Positions 43,775 to 52,526 of a DNA stretch of 64,000 nt are shown one piece after another. Source of the stretch: Pseudomonadota bacterium (GTDB lineage Bacteria; Myxococcota_A; Polyangia; Polyangiales; Polyangiaceae); assembly GCA_023423895.1 (NCBI GenBank), contig JAFAER010000150.1:1-64000 (forward strand), read 5' to 3'. Every line of letters starts with the position of its first letter. Positions within the stretch are counted from its first letter, which is position 1. The translations under genes were made by a program, and so were the position numbers. Under the pieces are notes generated by a model, which was not told where the DNA came from, did no database searches, and worked only from the letters and a program-made list of their open reading frames with translations.

Positions 43775-44274
43775 CGATGCCGAAGAAGAGCGGTGCGACG
43801 ACGAAGGACGCTCCGAAGAAGAGCCGTGCGACGAAGAACGCCTCGAAGAAGAAGCCGTCCACGTCGAAGAGGCCATCTTCTGCGAAGAAGCCCGCATCGA
43901 AGAAGCCCCGAGGCGGCCTGGCGTCGGCGCCCAAGGCGAGGATCGCGGAGCTCCAGCTGCAAGAAATCGAGTCGCTTCGTGCCGAGGTCGAGCGCAAGAG
44001 CGCTCAGCTCCTTCCTCGCTGGAGCGCCAATCCGGAGGACGTCCAGAAGTCCGTCGCGCAGCTCGTGCTCGCGCTCGTCGAGTTCCTCCGGAAGCTGCTC
44101 GAGCGTCAGGCGATCCGGCGCATGGAGAACGACACGCTCGAGGCGGACGACATCGAGCGCATCGGCCTCGCGCTCATGCGCCTCGAAGAGACCGTGCACG
44201 ACCTCGCTGCACGTTTCGGTCTCGAACCGGAAGAGCTGAACCTCGATCTGGGGCCGCTCGGGCGGCTCACCTGA
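43771..44274 (+). CDS. gvpK: Gas vesicle protein GvpK with H1-like tail
   Basis: Accessory gas-vesicle protein of 167 residues. The GvpK domain starts near residue 65 and follows the family pattern: QKSVAQLVLALVEFLRKLLE, RQAIRRMENDTLEADDIERI, then GLALMRLEETV and EELNLDLGPLGRL at the end. The first 50 residues are Lys/Ser/Ala/Pro repeats (KKSRATKNASKKKPSTSKRP), like histone H1 tails. The stop codon directly abuts the stop of the convergent lipoprotein gene. Confidence 0.94.
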   Translation: MTMPKKSGATTKDAPKKSRATKNASKKKPSTSKRPSSAKKPASKKPRGGLASAPKARIAELQLQEIESLRAEVERKSAQLLPRWSANPEDVQKSVAQLVLALVEFLRKLLERQAIRRMENDTLEADDIERIGLALMRLEETVHDLAARFGLEPEELNLDLGPLGRLT

Positions 44275-44805
44275 TCACTTCTCGACGACCTCGACCTCCC
44301 AAGGGACGTCGGCGTTGCTGTCGGTCAGCGAGCGGACCTCGACGAGGTAGTCGGCGCCGATCACGAACGGCACCTTGCCAGCGTTGTCCGGCGTCAGCTC
44401 CGTGGTCTCCTCGTCCGCCACGTCGACGCGCAGCCGAATCCGCCCCTTGAAGTTGATCGACATCGACTTCGTGGCGGGCTTGAGCTTGAAGGTCAGGAAC
44501 TCCCGGTCGTCGCGGCCCGACAGCGTGCCACATCGCGACGGGGACAAGACGTCGGCCTCGTCCTTGTCGTCGTTCGGCTCCTCTTCGCGCGTGCACGAGC
44601 CCGGTCCGCCCGATGTCCCGGACGTCCCGCTGGACGTCGTGCCACTGCTGCTCTGGCCGCCCGTGCTGCCGCTGCTCGACGAAGAGGACGACGTGCTGCC
44701 GTCCCCGCCGAGCACATCCTGTGTCTTCGCACCGGAACATGCCGTTGCCAGTACCCCTGTGCAGGTAAGTGAAGCGACGACGTAGAGAATCAAAGGACGA
44801 GTCAA
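44275..44805 (-). CDS. Small lipoprotein with Ser/Gly linker
   Basis: Exported lipoprotein of 176 residues from a TTG at 44805, which has GGGAG six bases upstream and gives a clean signal peptide ending in TACSG. An upstream ATG at 44847 adds 14 residues. A long Ser/Gly/Thr linker leads to a beta-rich domain (EEEPNDDKDEADVL ... GTLSGRDDREFLTF) resembling the pre-peptidase C-terminal or EPND-type domains of secreted proteins. Its stop is adjacent to the gvpK stop with no spacer. Confidence 0.75.
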   Translation of the reverse strand: MTRPLILYVVASLTCTGVLATACSGAKTQDVLGGDGSTSSSSSSSGSTGGQSSSGTTSSGTSGTSGGPGSCTREEEPNDDKDEADVLSPSRCGTLSGRDDREFLTFKLKPATKSMSINFKGRIRLRVDVADEETTELTPDNAGKVPFVIGADYLVEVRSLTDSNADVPWEVEVVEK

Positions 44806-44860
44806 AGTGAGCTCCCAGCGCCGGGGTGCTGCGGCGCACCCGTCCATCTTAGCCTAGGTG

Positions 44861-44866
44861 TACCCT
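44861..44866 (+). promoter_or_regulatory. -10-like TACCCT, 7 nt before ATG 44874
   Basis: GTGTACCCT is followed by seven bases and the ATG of the large TPR gene. Confidence 0.6.
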
Positions 44867-44873
44867 GGGGCCC

Positions 44874-47800
44874 ATGCGTGGATCCAAGCCGGAGGCGCCC
44901 GGCGCGGTCGTGGAGCTCAGCTCCGACGATCTCGTCGAGGTGGATGACAATCGCGCGTCGATCATCGCTGCCGCTGCGAGCGCGCAGAACATCGCGATGC
45001 TCACCGGCACACACGGCGTGATCTCGCCGCCGCTCCTGCGGCCACGCGCACGCCTGCCGCTCGCGAGCGAGATCCACCCGGGGGCGTTGCCCGACCCAGA
45101 CGACGCCGAGCTCGGTCGACTCCGTGCGTTCGTCGCTGCCCGCAACACGGACCGCGTGGGCGAGCTCCGGGCCCGTCTCGAGCTCGCTCGGGCGGAGCTC
45201 GATCGCGGGCACGCGGCTGCCGCCCGCAAAGAAGCGGAGACGGCGGCACGGGCGTGCGAACACGCGCCGGCCGCACATGCGATGCTCCGCTCGCTCTTGC
45301 TCGGTCGAGAGGACATCGACGAGCAGCTCGTGCACGTCTCCGAGCTCGCCGCGCATGCCGCGCGCGAGACGACCAGGGCCGACTGGCTCTGCGAGCGAGC
45401 ACGCCTGCTCGAGGCGAAGTCCGGCGTGAGCGACGAGTCCGTCCGGGCGTGGAACGAAGCGCTCGCGCTCGTGCCCGATCACGCAGGCGCGATCTATGGC
45501 GCGGAGGTCGCGCTCGACGCGACCGGTCGATACGCCGAGCTGGTCGACATGCTCGGCCGACTTGCCGACCTGACGAAGCAAGATGACGGCGAGGCGTCCG
45601 CCTGGCTCCACGTGGAGCGCGCGCTCCTTCTCGATCGGCGGCTCGGGGACGCGGCTTCCGCGCGTGCCGCGTACCTTCGTGCCCTCGATCTCTCGCCGGG
45701 GATCGGGCCCGTTCGTGCGGCGTTCGTCGACCATGCCGTTCGTCATCGCGACGACGCCCAGCTGGCGGGGCTCCTCGAGTCCGAGGCGAGCCTCGAGTCC
45801 GATCGCGTTCGGGCTGCGCACCTCGAGCTCGACGCCGCGCTGGCGCATCTCCGTGCCGGGACCGACCGTACGCGTATCGTCAAGGTGCTCGAGCGCGCGC
45901 ATGGGCGTGCCCCGACCTCGGCGCTCGTCGACCTGCGCGTCGTCGAGGAGCTCGCCCGTCTGTACGACGAGGACTCGCGGCACGCCGATGCGCTTCGCGT
46001 CCGGAAGGCGGCGCTGAAGTGGCTCGACGACCCACGCGAGGAGCTCGTGGCGCTCCGCGCGATCGCCACGTCCGCCGAGCGCGCGGGTGAGGTCGACGAC
46101 GCGGTCCTCGCTCTCGAGCGCGCCCGCGTCGTCGATGCCGAGGACTCGACGCTGCTGGTCGATCTCGATCGGCTGCTCACGACGGCGAAGCGCCACGAAG
46201 CGCGAGCGGTCCTCTGGATGCGCGAGGCCGCTCGGGTCGACGAGCCGGCGAAGAAGGCGCGCGCTCTGTTGATGTCGGCAGACGCGGCCCGGGCCGCCGG
46301 CCGCGAGGGCGATGCGGCGAAGCAGCGGGAGGCCGCCTGGCTGACCGCGCCGACCGCTCCCGGCGTGTACGACGCGCTCGCCGAACGCCTCGTTCCGGTT
46401 GCCGCTGCGCAGGCCGTCCACGACCGCATCGCGCTCTACGAGCAGGCGATCCGCGCGACGCGGGATCCCGATCGCAAGATCCATCTGCTCGAGAAGCTGG
46501 CGTGGCTTCGCGACGACGTCGCGGGCGACACTCCTTCCGCGATACGGACGTACGAGGACATCCTCGCGATCGAACCTGCCCGCCTGAGCGCGATCATCGG
46601 GCTCGCGTCCGCCGCTTCTCGTGCGGGCGACGACGAGCGGCTCGCGCGGGCACTGCTCGCACAGGCGGACGTGACGGTGGACGTGCTGGCGCGCGCAGAG
46701 CTTCGCCTGCGTGCCGCCGAGTCGTTGGCTTCGTCGGACCCGGAGCGAGCGCTTTCACTGGCGGAGGAGCTCCGAAGCGACGAGCACGTGCGTCCGCGGG
46801 CTGCGGAGGTCGTCACGCGCCTGCACGCGGCCGCAGAGCGGTGGGAGCGCGCGGCCGAGACGCTCTCGGAGCGCGCGGCCGCTGCGAGCGACGATGCTCA
46901 GAAGATCAGCCTCGTCCTCGCGGAGGCCGACATTCTGCGGAACCGCCTTCGCGCTCCGGAGCGCGCGCTCGCCGCGATCGGACGGCTGCCCCGAGAGCTC
47001 CACGGCGACGCCGCAGTGCGGGCGGCGGCGCTCGAGGCGCTCGAGATGCTCGGAGACGACGAGCGCCTCCGGAAGGAGCTCGAGACGCTCGCCGAACGCT
47101 CCTCGTCGAACGCCGCGCGCGCGCGCCTCTTGCTGCGCGCTGCGGAGCTCGATGAGCGTCGAGGAAAGGACGCCGATGCGGTCGCCGCCTACGAGCTCGC
47201 GCGACAGGCGCTGCCGGACGACGCGTTCGTCGTCGAGCGGCTCCGCCGGATCGGCGCGCGAGCGACGCTGGGAGAAGCTTTGCAAGGGCTCGTGTCGCCG
47301 CTCGCGGCAGCGGTGCGGCGGATCGAGCTCGCGGAAGGGGGAAGCGCCGAGCCGCTCCTCGCAACAGGCGCGCGCGACATCGCCACGTTGAGGATGGCCG
47401 AGCGGCTCGCTCGTCGCGCCGGCTCCGCTCCCCAGCTCGCGAACGCGCTCGCGTTGACTGCGGACGCTTACGCGTCGGGGACGATGGCGCGCCGTGCGCT
47501 CGAGGGCCTTGCGCTCTTGTTCGCCTGGACGCTGCCGCCGAGCGACGACTACGAGCCGTGGGAGCGCCTGCTCAGCCTCGGATCGACCGACGCTGCCGCG
47601 CTCGACGCGCTCGTGCGGCGCGCACACGAGCGCGTGCTCGCCAACGACCCGGCTGCGATCCAGACGACGACCCACGCGCTGCAGCGTCGGGTCGAGCACG
47701 CAGCGGACGAGACGGAGAGGCTCGTCTTCCATCTCGACCTCGCGCGCGTCCTCCGCCGTGCAGGCGCGGTCCCCGAGGCAGGTGGACACTGCAAGAAGGC

Positions 47801-49988
47801 GCTCGCGGCCGATCCCACGAGCCTCACGGCAGCGTCGCTCCTCGCCGAGATCGCCGCCGAGCTCGACGACGAGGACGCGGCGATCGTCGCCTCCCGTGCG
47901 CTCGCGGGGATGTTGACGGATCCGAAGGCGCGCGCCGAGCTGCTCCGCGACGCGGCGGACCTGTGCGCTGCGCGGAAGGACACTGGAGTCGCCGCCGAGC
48001 TCCTCGAGCAAGCGCTGCGGGCCGATCCGGAAGGCGTGCAGACGGCGGCGCGGCTGTCCGACATCCAGCGTGGGCGTGGCGCCTTCGCCGATCTGGCGCG
48101 GGTGCTCCACGACGTCCTCTCCAAGACGACCGTCGCAGACGCCATCGTGCCGATCGCCTCGGAGCTGGCCGACGTCGCGCGCAACCACCTCAAGGATCCG
48201 ATGCTCGCGATCTCGGCGCTCGAGCGGATCCGCGAGGTGTCGCCGGGACACGTTCCGTCGCTGTTCTTGCTCGCGGAGCTGTTCATCGGCCAGCGCGCCT
48301 GGGACAAGGCGCTCGTCGCGCTCGCACAGACGATCGACGCGACGGACGAACGCGCAGAGAAGCTCGTCGCGCTGGTGGGTCGTGCGAGCATCTACCGTCG
48401 CGTGATGAATCAACCCGCGCTGGCGGAGCAGGAGCTCCGCGCGGCGCTCCAGATCGATCCTCACGACACGCGTGCGATCCGCGGGCTGCTCGAGCTCGGC
48501 GACCTCGTATCGAAGGACGAGCGAGCCAACCTCCTCGGTCGCCTCGTGGTCGGCGAGACGCAGCCTGGAGAACGTCTTCATGCGCTCCTCGAGCTCGCCG
48601 ATGCGCGGCGCGCCGTCGGAGACGTCGCCGGGGCCGAAGGCGCGCTCGTCGAAGCCGCCTCGCTCTCGCCGGACCCGCGCATGCTGGAGCGCGTGCGCGC
48701 GGCGGTCGGCAGCGACACGCAGACGCTCGCGCGCGTCCTCTCGCGCGCAGTGGCGCGTGCCCACGAAGGTGGGCGAGCGATCGATCCGGCGTGGCTCGTC
48801 GGCCTCGGCAAGATCGAGCTCGATCTCGGGCGCTACGACGAGGCGATCGAGCGGTTCGAGGAGGCACTGCGCGCGGACGATACGCGCGATGACGCTCGCG
48901 TCGCGCTCGCACGTGCGCTCGCGGCACGTGGCCGTCACGAGCCTGCGATCGAAGCCCTCGTGCCGGTCATCGTGTCGCCGACGCGGCGCATGCCGATCGA
49001 CACGAACCTCGTGCGGCTGTTCGAGTCGTCGCTGTCCGGCGCAGGGCGCTCGGCCGAGCAGTGGGTCGCGCGCGAGCTCCGCGCCGTCGCAGGCGATCTC
49101 GCGCCAGGCGAGCAAGCCGAGCTCGAAGCACGCATCCGGAACGTGGGTTACGCAGAGGGCCTCTCGGCTGCGTCGCTGCGGAGATCGGTGATGCCCGGGC
49201 AGCTCGGGCGGCACCCGGTCTGGGAGGTCGCGCAGATCGCGGCTCCTCTCGCGGGCAAGCTCGCTCGCGTGGGCCTCGCAGAGATGGGGTCGTCGACGCG
49301 AGAGCGGGTGAAGCCCCGTACGCCACATCCGATCCGCCCGCTGTTCGAGCGCGTCGCGCGCGCCTTCGAGCTCACCGAGGTCGAGCTCGCCGTCTCGGAG
49401 CACGTCGCGGCGCCCGCGATTGCGTGTGAGGACGTGCCTTGGGTCATCGTGCCAGCTTCTCTCGGGTCGCTCAGTGACGCTCATGCGCTCGCTGCGCTCG
49501 CCAGGCCGATGACGCGCATTGCGCTCGGCGTGCCGTGGCTCGGCGCGCTCGGTTCACACGAGGTCCTCGCGCTGCTCGTCGCCTTCGCGCGCCAGGTCGC
49601 GCCGGGCTTCTCGGCGCGACCGAACGAGCGCGTCGAACCGCTGGTCGAGGACTTCGAGCTGCGTGCTCGCCGCGCGCTCGATCGCAAGCGACGTCGCATG
49701 CTGGAGGAGCTCGCGCCGATGATCGAACGCGCGCCGGCGATCGACGAGGCGGCCTTCGCAGAGTCCGTCGCGGCAACCGAGGCCCGCGCGGCCTTCCTCC
49801 TCTCGGGGAGTCTGCGCGCGTCGCTCGACGCCGTCGCGCCGACGGATGCCGCGCTCGCGGAGGCGCTCCGGATCCCGGGCCCGCCGTCGCTCGCAGCGGT
49901 CTTCGGTCGAGCGTCGTCGCGGGACCTCGCGGCGTTCGCGCTCCAGCGTGAGACGACGGCGCTGCGTCGCAGCCTCGGCACGGCCTGA
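44874..49988 (+). CDS. Giant TPR-repeat protein (1704 residues)
   Basis: Very long helical-repeat scaffold. From about residue 80 to 1430 it is a chain of TPR and TPR-like helix pairs (examples: AGAIYGAEVALDATGRYAEL, DEAIERFEEALRADDTRDDA and HEPAIEALVPVI). A distinct C-terminal domain (about 1430-1704) contains EVAQIAAPLAGKLARVGLAEM and DVPWVIVPASLGSLSDAHALAALARP, features I do not recognise outside myxobacterial proteins. No signal peptide or membrane helix is apparent, so it is likely cytoplasmic. TPR arrays usually hold multiprotein complexes; the partner is unknown. It is monocistronic by its own leaderless-type promoter. Confidence 0.88.
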   Translation: MRGSKPEAPGAVVELSSDDLVEVDDNRASIIAAAASAQNIAMLTGTHGVISPPLLRPRARLPLASEIHPGALPDPDDAELGRLRAFVAARNTDRVGELRARLELARAELDRGHAAAARKEAETAARACEHAPAAHAMLRSLLLGREDIDEQLVHVSELAAHAARETTRADWLCERARLLEAKSGVSDESVRAWNEALALVPDHAGAIYGAEVALDATGRYAELVDMLGRLADLTKQDDGEASAWLHVERALLLDRRLGDAASARAAYLRALDLSPGIGPVRAAFVDHAVRHRDDAQLAGLLESEASLESDRVRAAHLELDAALAHLRAGTDRTRIVKVLERAHGRAPTSALVDLRVVEELARLYDEDSRHADALRVRKAALKWLDDPREELVALRAIATSAERAGEVDDAVLALERARVVDAEDSTLLVDLDRLLTTAKRHEARAVLWMREAARVDEPAKKARALLMSADAARAAGREGDAAKQREAAWLTAPTAPGVYDALAERLVPVAAAQAVHDRIALYEQAIRATRDPDRKIHLLEKLAWLRDDVAGDTPSAIRTYEDILAIEPARLSAIIGLASAASRAGDDERLARALLAQADVTVDVLARAELRLRAAESLASSDPERALSLAEELRSDEHVRPRAAEVVTRLHAAAERWERAAETLSERAAAASDDAQKISLVLAEADILRNRLRAPERALAAIGRLPRELHGDAAVRAAALEALEMLGDDERLRKELETLAERSSSNAARARLLLRAAELDERRGKDADAVAAYELARQALPDDAFVVERLRRIGARATLGEALQGLVSPLAAAVRRIELAEGGSAEPLLATGARDIATLRMAERLARRAGSAPQLANALALTADAYASGTMARRALEGLALLFAWTLPPSDDYEPWERLLSLGSTDAAALDALVRRAHERVLANDPAAIQTTTHALQRRVEHAADETERLVFHLDLARVLRRAGAVPEAGGHCKKALAADPTSLTAASLLAEIAAELDDEDAAIVASRALAGMLTDPKARAELLRDAADLCAARKDTGVAAELLEQALRADPEGVQTAARLSDIQRGRGAFADLARVLHDVLSKTTVADAIVPIASELADVARNHLKDPMLAISALERIREVSPGHVPSLFLLAELFIGQRAWDKALVALAQTIDATDERAEKLVALVGRASIYRRVMNQPALAEQELRAALQIDPHDTRAIRGLLELGDLVSKDERANLLGRLVVGETQPGERLHALLELADARRAVGDVAGAEGALVEAASLSPDPRMLERVRAAVGSDTQTLARVLSRAVARAHEGGRAIDPAWLVGLGKIELDLGRYDEAIERFEEALRADDTRDDARVALARALAARGRHEPAIEALVPVIVSPTRRMPIDTNLVRLFESSLSGAGRSAEQWVARELRAVAGDLAPGEQAELEARIRNVGYAEGLSAASLRRSVMPGQLGRHPVWEVAQIAAPLAGKLARVGLAEMGSSTRERVKPRTPHPIRPLFERVARAFELTEVELAVSEHVAAPAIACEDVPWVIVPASLGSLSDAHALAALARPMTRIALGVPWLGALGSHEVLALLVAFARQVAPGFSARPNERVEPLVEDFELRARRALDRKRRRMLEELAPMIERAPAIDEAAFAESVAATEARAAFLLSGSLRASLDAVAPTDAALAEALRIPGPPSLAAVFGRASSRDLAAFALQRETTALRRSLGTA

Positions 49989-50024
49989 TGCCGCAGCGCG
50001 CGATGTGGTAGGTAGGCAACCGCC

Positions 50025-50387
50025 ATGTCCAAAGGCAAACCACTGGTGCTCTCGTACGCAGGTTGCGGCACGTGCAAGAAGGCGCTCCGCTGGTTCGCAG
50101 ACCACGGCGTCGACGTCGAGGTGCGCCCCGTAGTCGATGCTCCGCCCAGCGCAGACGAGCTCGCCGAGTGGATCCCGAAAAGTGAGCGCTCCGTCCGCAA
50201 GTGGCTCAACACGAGCGGCCAGAGCTATCGGGCGCTCGGCAAGGCGAAGGTCGATGCGGCGAAGGACGAAGAGATCGTCCGTTGGCTCACGCAGGACGGA
50301 AAGCTCGTGAAACGGCCCGTCGTCGTGACCTCCAAGCGTGTTCTCGTCGGCTTCGACGAGGACGCGTACGCGCAGACCTTCGGCTGA
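50025..50387 (+). CDS. ArsC/Spx-family thioredoxin-fold protein
   Basis: Small cytoplasmic protein of 120 residues in the ArsC/Spx/YffB family. The CxxC-like pocket is CGTCKK (Cys14 and Cys17) right after the first strand, followed by helix ALRWFADHGVDV. RPVVV lies near the C-terminus in the position of the family's RP motif. Some members reduce arsenate, others bind RNA polymerase (Spx). The sequence does not decide which. No other ars gene adjoins; the tandem ArsA-like gene is 8 kb away. Confidence 0.85.
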   Translation: MSKGKPLVLSYAGCGTCKKALRWFADHGVDVEVRPVVDAPPSADELAEWIPKSERSVRKWLNTSGQSYRALGKAKVDAAKDEEIVRWLTQDGKLVKRPVVVTSKRVLVGFDEDAYAQTFG

Positions 50388-50390
50388 TCC

Positions 50391-50810
50391 GACGCGGATC
50401 CACGAGCCCTCCTTCTTCCCCGACGGACGTTCGCTGGTCTTCACGTCGAGCCGTAATTTCGACGCCGAGATCTACGCGATGTCCGTGGACGGAGAGGCGC
50501 CTCGTCGGCTGACCACTTCCGCCGGCGACGACATGGCGCCCGCTCGTGTCGCCGGACGGGCGGCGTATCGCATTCGTCTCGGGTCGTACGGGCGAAGACC
50601 GCATCTTCGTGATGGGGCCGAACGGCGAAGAGCAGCGGCCTGTCCGTTGCGGCGCGACGTTCGTGTCGGACCGAGACGGCCAGCCGGATCTCTGGCTCAT
50701 GCGCAAGGACGGCAGCGGTGCGGTTCGTGTGCTCGATCGCATACCACCCGAGGGAAAGCGCTGGCTCCCGATGTGGGTGACCGGCGTGTCGGTCGCCGGA
50801 CCGCGATGAC
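50391..50810 (+). pseudogene. Decayed TolB-like (PD40) propeller fragment
   Basis: Remnant of a TolB-type beta-propeller gene split over two frames. One frame carries RIHEPSFFPDGRSLVFTSSR and AEIYAMSVDGEAPRRLTT (50399-50530). A shifted frame continues with MSPDGRRIAFVSGRTGEDRI at 50546, then FVSDRDGQPDLWLMRKDGSG. Both halves match successive PD40 repeats. The N-terminal part of the expected protein is missing, and the sequence begins directly behind the ArsC-like stop. I see no start codon that would rescue it. Confidence 0.7.
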
Positions 50811-50980
50811 GGCCGACGTACGATCGGAGGTCCCAGTCCCGTTCGCTCGCAGGTGACGTCCTGTCATGCGCACCGGCGCCGGGACTACACGCGACGGACA
50901 AAGGAGACACCGAGCGACTCCGACACGCTCGAGCCAGGGTCGAGCGTCGTTGAGCGGCCGCCATCGCCCAGGCTGCGTGC

Positions 50981-50986
50981 TACCCT
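50981..50986 (+). promoter_or_regulatory. -10-like TACCCT, 6 nt before matrixin ATG
   Basis: GTGCTACCCT ends six bases before ATG 50993, nearly identical to the element before 39888. An alternative view is GAAGG acting as ribosome site in the same bases. Confidence 0.6.
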
Positions 50987-50992
50987 CGAAGG

Positions 50993-51937
50993 ATGCGTTT
51001 CTTGCTTGAGCGTCGCGGGATGCGCCTCACGCTCGCGGCCTTTGCGTTCTGCAGTCTTGCCTTGCCCGCGACGGCACACGCCTTCTGTCGCACCACGACC
51101 TCGCCGCTGCCTCCGAACTATCATCCGAGTCGGGGCTGCTACACCGACGGCCTGCTCCTGTTCTGGCGCAATGCCTGCGTCAGCTACAGCATCAACCAGG
51201 CCGCGAGCAGGAACATCTCGTACGAGGAGGCGCAGCGCGTCATCGACAACGCATTCGCGACCTGGGTCAACGTGACGTGCGCGAACGGCAATCCCGTCGG
51301 CATCGCCGTCTCGAACATGGGCCCCGTCGGATGCTCCGAGGTCAAGTTCAACAACGAGTCGCCGAACCAGAACCTCATCGTCTTCCGTGACGACGAGTGG
51401 CCGTACAGCGATCCGAACAGCACCCTCGGCCTCACGACCGTCACGTTCAATGCCGAGACGGGCGAGATCTACGACGCCGACATGGAGATCAACTCGTCGG
51501 CGCGCAACCTCTCGACGAGCGACAAGGTTCCCGCGAACGGCTTCGACCTCGCGAGTGTCGTCGCGCATGAAGCGGGGCACTTCTTCGGCCTCGCGCACGC
51601 GACGAGCCCGAGCGCCACGATGTACGCGAGCTACAAGCCGGGGACGACGGCGCTCCGCACGCTGGCTCAGGACGACATCGACGGCATCTGCTCCATCTAT
51701 CCGGACGCGGCGACGCGGATCGTCAGCCCGGAGGTGAGCTCGAACCAGACGGTCGCCGCAGGCTCGTGTGATCCGAACCCGCGCAACGGCTTCACGGGTG
51801 AGTGTTACAGCCCGAAGAAGAAAGAGAACTGCACCGCGACACCCCAGCCGTCCGTGTCCTGGGGAGCCTCAGCGAGCGTCGCGATGGCGATCACTGGTCT
51901 GTTCGTCGCTCGGCGTCGACGTCTTCGCGCGCGCTGA
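50993..51937 (+). CDS. Secreted matrixin-type metalloprotease, MYXO-CTERM-like
   Basis: Secreted zinc protease of 314 residues in the M10 (matrixin) clan. A signal peptide ends near TAHAF. The active site HEAGHFFGLAH has the three zinc His (192, 196 and 202) and Glu193; the Met-turn follows in ATMYASY. A Cys-containing linker (GSCDPNPRNGFTGECYSP) leads to a C-terminal hydrophobic helix and basic tail (SVAMAITGLFVARRRRLR). This fits MYXO-CTERM-like sorting signals that anchor and later process exported myxobacterial proteins. The tail lacks the exact consensus, so sorting is inferred. Confidence 0.9.
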   Translation: MRFLLERRGMRLTLAAFAFCSLALPATAHAFCRTTTSPLPPNYHPSRGCYTDGLLLFWRNACVSYSINQAASRNISYEEAQRVIDNAFATWVNVTCANGNPVGIAVSNMGPVGCSEVKFNNESPNQNLIVFRDDEWPYSDPNSTLGLTTVTFNAETGEIYDADMEINSSARNLSTSDKVPANGFDLASVVAHEAGHFFGLAHATSPSATMYASYKPGTTALRTLAQDDIDGICSIYPDAATRIVSPEVSSNQTVAAGSCDPNPRNGFTGECYSPKKKENCTATPQPSVSWGASASVAMAITGLFVARRRRLRAR

Positions 51938-51963
51938 CCCGAAGGCGAGCTCGCCGCCGTTCA

Positions 51964-52293
51964 TCAGGGCATGTGGCGGCGCAAGAGGACCCGCGCGCGC
52001 GCAGCTTCGAGCCACGAAGCCTCGCGCCAGGCGAGGGCCGTCTTGCCGCTTGCGTAGAGGACGTGGCCTCCAATGCCCGCGAGGATGCACCCGATGTCGG
52101 CTCCCTCCGAAAGGAGGAGCACGAAGAGGAGCGCTCCCGCGTACAGCGTCAGGAGCGCGAGCAGCCCACGAAGCTGACGGATCCGGCCGACGTCTTCCTC
52201 GATGAGCGAGCAAGACGGTTGCGGCGGCACGTGCGCCTGCACGGGAGACAGCGGAAGCGTGCGCACGCGACTCGTCGAAAGAGAGAGGTTCAT
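51964..52293 (-). CDS. Small membrane protein, two hydrophobic helices
   Basis: Protein of 109 residues, no family recognised. After a Pro/Ser-rich head come LIEEDVGRIRQLRGL and hydrophobic helices LLALLTLYAGALLFVLLL and IGCILAGIGGHVLYASG. The C-terminus is Arg/Ala-rich. No strong ribosome site or promoter motif is visible upstream of the ATG at 52293. It converges with the matrixin gene. Confidence 0.55.
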   Translation of the reverse strand: MNLSLSTSRVRTLPLSPVQAHVPPQPSCSLIEEDVGRIRQLRGLLALLTLYAGALLFVLLLSEGADIGCILAGIGGHVLYASGKTALAWREASWLEAARARVLLRRHMP

Positions 52294-52513
52294 TGCTGCG
52301 TCTGCTCGGGTTGCACGGGGCGGGCCATGAGCGCGAGCTCACGTAACTCCGCTGATTCGATGGGACGGCCCGAGGGCAAGGGCCCGCGCCCTGGATCGAA
52401 CGATACTCACACAAGCGCACATGTGCGCTGTCTCGGATCCACCCGAAATTCTTCATGGACGCGCTTGCCGAGGCACGCTCCCGAGGACGCCTGACGGGCT
52501 CGGGCGACCGCGG

Positions 52514-52519
52514 TACGTT
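52514..52519 (+). promoter_or_regulatory. -10-like TACGTT, 7 nt before ATG 52527
   Basis: GCGGTACGTT is followed seven bases later by ATG 52527. It decides the start against the in-frame ATG at 52455. Confidence 0.5.
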
Positions 52520-52526
52520 CCCCGCG

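Noticed and set aside
39888..50387. Arsenic resistance system from ArsA-like and ArsC-like genes
   Set aside because: They are 8 kb apart on separate transcripts, with no arsB, arsR or acr3. The ATPase belongs with gvp genes, and the ArsC-like protein may be Spx-type.
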